Made by a program: the position numbers and the translations under genes
The notes under the pieces: model-generated
The model's input: only the letters and a program-made list of their open reading frames with translations
Databases searched by the model: none
Told to the model about the DNA's origin: nothing
NCBI GenBank assembly: GCA_003650505.1
Contig: QMQL01000003.1
Location: 1 to 20,871, forward strand
Length of the DNA: 20,871 bases
Reading direction: 5' to 3'
From: Candidatus Acetothermia bacterium
GTDB taxonomy: Bacteria; Bipolaricaulota; Bipolaricaulia; UBA7950; UBA9294
Part shown: positions 17,375 through 20,871 of the stretch, in pieces
Position numbering within the stretch: position 1 is the stretch's first letter
How the letters are laid out: each line of letters starts with the position of its first letter

Positions 17375-17569
17375 GCGTGCCTGATACAGCTCGAAGACCC
17401 CGTACATCCCGATGATCAATCCGCTCATCGTCGCGACAACCGAGATCCCGTTCAGCAGATAGGTCGATCTCATGATGTGAAACATCATCAGGATCGGTAA
17501 GACGGCTCCGGTGACGAGGAGGACGAACCCGATCGCGATCAGCCAGCCGGGACTAAGCCGTCCCAGCAT
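17357..17569 (-). CDS. Small two-helix membrane protein at the end of the opp operon
   Basis: 70 residues from ATG 17569, preceded by GGAAGGGG and overlapping the end of the oppF-type gene by 17 bases. Two hydrophobic segments, about residues 9-30 (IAIGFVLLVTGAVLPILMMF) and 38-61 (LNGISVVATMSGLIIGMYGV), are joined by a short loop; the tail is ELYQARRGGDG. I do not recognise a family. Coupling to the transporter suggests co-expression, but no transport motif is present. Confidence 0.68.
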   Translation of the reverse strand: MLGRLSPGWLIAIGFVLLVTGAVLPILMMFHIMRSTYLLNGISVVATMSGLIIGMYGVFELYQARRGGDG

Positions 17570-18572
17570 CCCCTTCCCCCCGGTACAGCCAGCACTCCAC
17601 GAAGTGCTCCGGCTCCGGCTCGAACGCGGGCGGCTCCTTCACATCGCACAGCCCTTCGATCGCTCGCGGGCAGCGCGGGTGGAACCGACAGCCTGAGGGC
17701 GGATTCACGAGGCTCGGCGGTTCACCGGGCGGTATGTCCCGGAACGTCTCTGCATTCTTCGGATCCGGGTCCGGTATCGCAGCGAGCAAGGCCTTCGTGT
17801 ACGGATGGAGATGGTTGCTAAGAAGCCTGTCGACCGGCGCCTTCTCCACCGTCTTCGCCGCGTACATGATGAATATCCGTTCGGAGAAGTAGCGGACCGT
17901 CGATAGATCGTGCGTGATGTATATCACAGCTAGGTTATGGCTCTCCTGGATCCGCCGGAGGAGCTTCAAGATCTCCACGCGTACAGATGCATCGAGCATC
18001 GATACCGGCTCGTCCGCTCCGATCAGCTTCGGCCGGAGGATCATCGCCCGCGCGATCACCGCGCGCTGCTGCTGCCCGCCGCTCAACATATGGGGGAACT
18101 TGGTGAGGAAGTCGTTGACCGGTGTCAGCTTCACCTCTTCAAGGACATCGTTGATCCGACGGTTCTGCTCCTTCCGGTCGCTGATCCCGTGGATCCGCAT
18201 CGGCTCGGCGAGGATGCTCCTAAGCGACAGGAACGGCGGTAGGGCTCCGTACGGATCCTGCATCACGTAACCAAGATTGGCCCTGTACTTCCTCATCTCG
18301 CGCCGGTTGAGCGTGCCCAGGTTCACCCCCTCGAAGAGGATCTCGCCCGACGTCGGCTTGTATAGGCCGAGGATCGTCCGCGCAAGGGTCGTCTTCCCCG
18401 ACCCGCTCTCACCGACGAGGGCGAGCGCTTCTCCTCGCGGAAGATCGAAGCTGACACCATCCACAGCGCGGACGTAGCCGGCGCGCGCAAACACCCAACG
18501 GCGCAGCTCGAACCACGTACGCAGGTCTCTGACCGACAATAGCACGTTATCCTGCATCTTCTTCAACCTCAC
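17553..18572 (-). CDS. oppF: Peptide-type ABC transporter ATP-binding protein (OppF/DppF class)
   Basis: 339 residues; a cytoplasmic ATPase that powers uptake of oligopeptides or similar solutes with its OppD partner. Walker A is GESGSGKTT (54-62), the Q-loop YVMQDPYGA (Q105), the signature LSGGQQQR (163-170), Walker B LIGADEP (183-189), the D-loop SMLD and the switch histidine in YITHDLS. The C-terminal oligopeptide-type extension carries GCRFHPRCPRA plus later cysteines (GLC, VECWL). GTG 18572 shares a GTGA overlap with the oppD stop; ATG 18557 (MQDNVLL) is an alternative. The substrate could also be dipeptides, nickel or sugars, as the family is mixed. Confidence 0.9.
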   Translation of the reverse strand: MRLKKMQDNVLLSVRDLRTWFELRRWVFARAGYVRAVDGVSFDLPRGEALALVGESGSGKTTLARTILGLYKPTSGEILFEGVNLGTLNRREMRKYRANLGYVMQDPYGALPPFLSLRSILAEPMRIHGISDRKEQNRRINDVLEEVKLTPVNDFLTKFPHMLSGGQQQRAVIARAMILRPKLIGADEPVSMLDASVRVEILKLLRRIQESHNLAVIYITHDLSTVRYFSERIFIMYAAKTVEKAPVDRLLSNHLHPYTKALLAAIPDPDPKNAETFRDIPPGEPPSLVNPPSGCRFHPRCPRAIEGLCDVKEPPAFEPEPEHFVECWLYRGEGDAGTA

Positions 18573-19525
18573 TCATAAAGCCAGCACTTCACCCTTCGCC
18601 CGTCTTCCAGCTCTAGCATGGGCGGCTCCTGATCGCACTTCTCGAACCGTTTCTCGCAACGGGCGGCGAATCTACACCCCTGCGGCGGGTCCAACAGGCT
18701 CGGCGGCTGTCCGGGAATGAACTCGAGCTCCTTGTCCTGATGGAGGGTGGGGACGCTCGCCATCAGCTTCTGTGCATAGGGATGGAACGGGTCGAGATAG
18801 AACTGATGCGCATCCCCCACCTCAGCGATCTGCCCGGCGTACATCACAACACCGCGGTTGCACAGCTCGCTCGTCGTCGCCACGTCGTGGGTGATGAAGA
18901 TGAAGCTCTGCTGAAGATCGCGCTTGATCCCCTTCAGGACGTTCATGATGTTCGCCTGGGTCAGCATGTCGAGCGCCGAAGTAGGCTCGTCGAGGACGAT
19001 CAGATCAGGCTTCGTGATCATCGCCATCGCGATGATCGCCCGCTGCCGCATCCCCCCGCTCAGTTCGAACGCATATCTACTGAGGAAGTCGGGTGGAAGC
19101 CCGACCATCCGCGAAACCTCCATCGCCTGGGCAAGAGACTCTTGCTTGCTCAGGTGATGATGGATGACGAGAGGCTCCGCCATCTGCATCCCGACGCGGA
19201 GGACCGGGTTGAGCGCGTTCATCGCCGCTTGGGCGACGAACGACATCCGCGTCCACCGGACCTCGGAGCGGAATCGCTCTTCAGAGAACTTCATTATGTC
19301 GACTCCGTCGAGGAGGATGCTTCCCTTATAGGTATGAACGTTCCGGGGGAGGAGACGAAGGATCGCCCGAACGAGCGATGTCTTTCCGCATCCGGACTCC
19401 CCGATCACCGCCAGGGCGTCGTTCCGATCGAGTATGAAGCTTACACCGTCGACCGCCTGGACGACCCCCCTTGTCGTACGGAAATACAGGTATAGGTCCT
19501 TGACCTCAAGAAGATGTTCAGCCAT
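18569..19525 (-). CDS. oppD: Peptide-type ABC transporter ATP-binding protein (OppD/DppD class)
   Basis: 318 residues. Walker A GESGCGKTS (42-50), Q-loop FVAQAAMNALNP (Q99), signature LSGGMRQR (155-162), Walker B LIVLDEPTSALD (D179, E180) and switch histidine FITHDVA are all intact, so it should be active. The C-terminal cysteine-containing motif GCRFAARCEKRFEKC with a final CWLY matches the OppD/OppF extension. ATG 19525 lies 3 bases after the permease stop, and its own stop overlaps the oppF start, so the three genes form one tightly packed unit. Confidence 0.92.
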   Translation of the reverse strand: MAEHLLEVKDLYLYFRTTRGVVQAVDGVSFILDRNDALAVIGESGCGKTSLVRAILRLLPRNVHTYKGSILLDGVDIMKFSEERFRSEVRWTRMSFVAQAAMNALNPVLRVGMQMAEPLVIHHHLSKQESLAQAMEVSRMVGLPPDFLSRYAFELSGGMRQRAIIAMAMITKPDLIVLDEPTSALDMLTQANIMNVLKGIKRDLQQSFIFITHDVATTSELCNRGVVMYAGQIAEVGDAHQFYLDPFHPYAQKLMASVPTLHQDKELEFIPGQPPSLLDPPQGCRFAARCEKRFEKCDQEPPMLELEDGRRVKCWLYE

Positions 19526-19528
19526 GTC

Positions 19529-20871
19529 TTATAGCCCCCTCAGCCTCGGGTTGAATACGCGATCCAGTGCAAACCCCAGCATGGAGAACGCAAGACCGGT
19601 CACAACTAGGAGGACCGCCGGCTCCATAACCCACCAGTAATACCCTTTGTACAACGCGCCGTTGTCGTAGGCATCGTTCAGCATCTTCCCCCAAGTCGGA
19701 AGGGTAGGATCGCCGAGGCCGAGCAAGGCGAGCGACGCCTCGAGGAACACGTACGTCGGGATGGAGATGACGAACCCCGGGATCAACACCGGCGCGATCC
19801 GCGGGATCATGTACCGGGTGATTATCCTAAAATTCCCCGCCCCATAAGCGCGTGCCGCCTCGATATAAGGTGAGTTCTTCACCTGCATGAACATCGCACG
19901 GTAGGTCTTTATCTGCGCCCCGAATATGCTAAGCGCGACGATCACCGCGAGGAGCAACCAGATCGAGCTCGTGTAGAACGTCCCAAGCAGGATCAGAATC
20001 GGAAGGAACGGAAGCTGCATGTTGACTTCCGTTATCCGCTGAATCGCGGCGTCGATCCAACCGCCGTACCACGTCCCGATCCCAGCGATCACGAACGATA
20101 TCGCCGTCGCCCCGACAGCGGCGAGAAGACCGAACGAAAGGGCGATCGGCGCCCCCCAGAGAAGACCGACGGTGAGGTCCCTCCGCCGATGGTCCGTTCC
20201 GGCGAGTCCGGCCACCTGCCCGAAGACGACGAGCTTCGCATCCCCTGTTGATCCCTCTTCGAACGTCGTCATCTGCACCCGTAGCTTATACGTGCCCTGA
20301 AGCACGGCCGGTTCGGGGTCGTGCAAAGTCCCCGGATCGGCGAACAGCCCGATCGCCGGCCTGACCCCGCCGAATGTCACCCGCTCGAGTTCGCGATCCG
20401 TCCCGACGGAGTAACGGCCATTCCTCGTTGCCGACACCGTCTTTAGCCGGATCTCACGACCATCAGGGGTGATCCACGTCAGCGCAGCCTGGGGAGCACG
20501 GGTCGAATAGTCACCATCGAAGAATATGGTTATCTCATTAGGGAAGTACTTGTAGGGATACTCGAATTCAAGGGTCGCCGTCGTCCTTGCAATCGTCGAT
20601 GAGATCGCCTCTTGTTCCTTGTCCGGGATGTCGGCAGTATCCCTCACGACCGTCTCAGGGAGTTTGTCCGAGCGGAACAGATTTATCCACACCGGGGGTG
20701 CGTATTTCGGGTTCTCCGCCCAGACGTCCTCCGACCCCCGCCAAAGGAAGACCGCCCTCTCATGCGGGATGGAGATAACGGCGTAGATCGACAGGGCGAT
20801 AAGCAAGGCGATTACAGCCAATCCGCCGACAGCCGATGGGTACTGCTTCAGCGTCGCGAAAGCATTCCTCA
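19529..20871 (-). CDS. oppC: Peptide-type ABC transporter permease (OppC/DppC class), 5' end beyond the window, with a large extracytoplasmic insert
   Basis: The frame stays open to the right edge (upstream of TTG 20821 it reads RNAFATLKQYPSAVGG), so the true start lies outside; a start at the TTG would cut into the first helix. Numbering from that TTG, TM1 ends near residue 17, and the next conserved motif, GTDHRRRDL (normally GTDxxGRD), comes only at residue 208. OppC proteins usually have 40-60 residues there; here it is about 190, polar and beta-rich in look (FEYPYKYFPNEITIFFDGD). TM helices follow at about 217-250, 272-300, 342-365 and 398-420, with the ATPase-docking EAA motif EAARAYGAGN (321-330). 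Identity as a permease is sure; the substrate is not. Confidence 0.92.
   Translation of the reverse strand, partial: RNAFATLKQYPSAVGGLAVIALLIALSIYAVISIPHERAVFLWRGSEDVWAENPKYAPPVWINLFRSDKLPETVVRDTADIPDKEQEAISSTIARTTATLEFEYPYKYFPNEITIFFDGDYSTRAPQAALTWITPDGREIRLKTVSATRNGRYSVGTDRELERVTFGGVRPAIGLFADPGTLHDPEPAVLQGTYKLRVQMTTFEEGSTGDAKLVVFGQVAGLAGTDHRRRDLTVGLLWGAPIALSFGLLAAVGATAISFVIAGIGTWYGGWIDAAIQRITEVNMQLPFLPILILLGTFYTSSIWLLLAVIVALSIFGAQIKTYRAMFMQVKNSPYIEAARAYGAGNFRIITRYMIPRIAPVLIPGFVISIPTYVFLEASLALLGLGDPTLPTWGKMLNDAYDNGALYKGYYWWVMEPAVLLVVTGLAFSMLGFALDRVFNPRLRGL

Noticed and set aside
19529..20821. TTG 20821 as the true start of the permease
   Set aside because: The frame continues upstream to the window edge with a typical OppC N-terminal sequence, and starting at the TTG would remove part of the first membrane helix.

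Overview
The window is GC-rich and densely coding (only one gap over 300 bases) and looks like bacterial chromosome. It carries NusA, RNase Y, RluD, MazG, a YqeG-type HAD phosphatase and a SpoVS protein. Pyruvate:ferredoxin oxidoreductase at the left edge points to an anaerobic, probably fermentative or acetogenic, way of life. A COG2403 / cyclic-2,3-diphosphoglycerate-synthetase-like protein and archaeal-flavoured peptide-transporter genes suggest a deep-branching, perhaps thermophilic lineage. Bipolaricaulota/Acetothermia- or Thermotogota-like bacteria would fit, but this is a guess from gene content. There are no rRNA or tRNA genes, CRISPR arrays, insertion sequences or phage genes that I can see.

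Layout. (1) 1-3512, minus: almost all of a single-chain pyruvate:ferredoxin oxidoreductase; only the C-terminal tail lies outside the window. (2) 3513-3821: divergent control region with a leftward promoter, a long imperfect hairpin, a 14-base perfect palindrome next to a rightward -10 box, and a possible 36-residue ORF. (3) 3822-4794, plus: a cupin/HD-GYP fusion that lacks the first helices of its HD domain, then a 57-residue two-helix membrane protein. (4) 4800-6119, minus: COG2403 P-loop protein. (5) 6209-6733, plus: CDP-alcohol phosphatidyltransferase, overlapping tail-to-tail with (6) rluD, 6691-7605, minus. (7) 7762-13394, plus: nusA, a large RND/MMPL-family membrane protein, rny and spoVS. 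(8) 13484-17342, plus: a membrane-anchored parvulin/TPR chaperone, mazG, a DUF4911-like small protein and a yqeG-like phosphatase, with overlapping ends. (9) 17357-20871, minus: peptide-type ABC transporter genes (permease C, ATPases D and F), ending in a small two-helix membrane protein.

How the genes fit together. The plus-strand block from nusA onward mixes RNA synthesis and decay (NusA, RNase Y, RluD nearby), nucleotide sanitation (MazG) and envelope functions (RND protein, PpiC-TPR). The rny-spoVS neighbourhood recalls Bacillus subtilis rny-ymdB-spoVS but without ymdB. The usual rimP-nusA-infB context of nusA is absent here. The minus-strand oppCDF block is one translationally coupled unit whose first genes lie to the right of the window.

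I found no clear, complete new multi-gene system. The best leads are the truncated cupin/HD-GYP protein with its palindromic promoter, the OppC-type permease with a large extracytoplasmic insert, and the parvulin-TPR fusion with a repeated helical insert.
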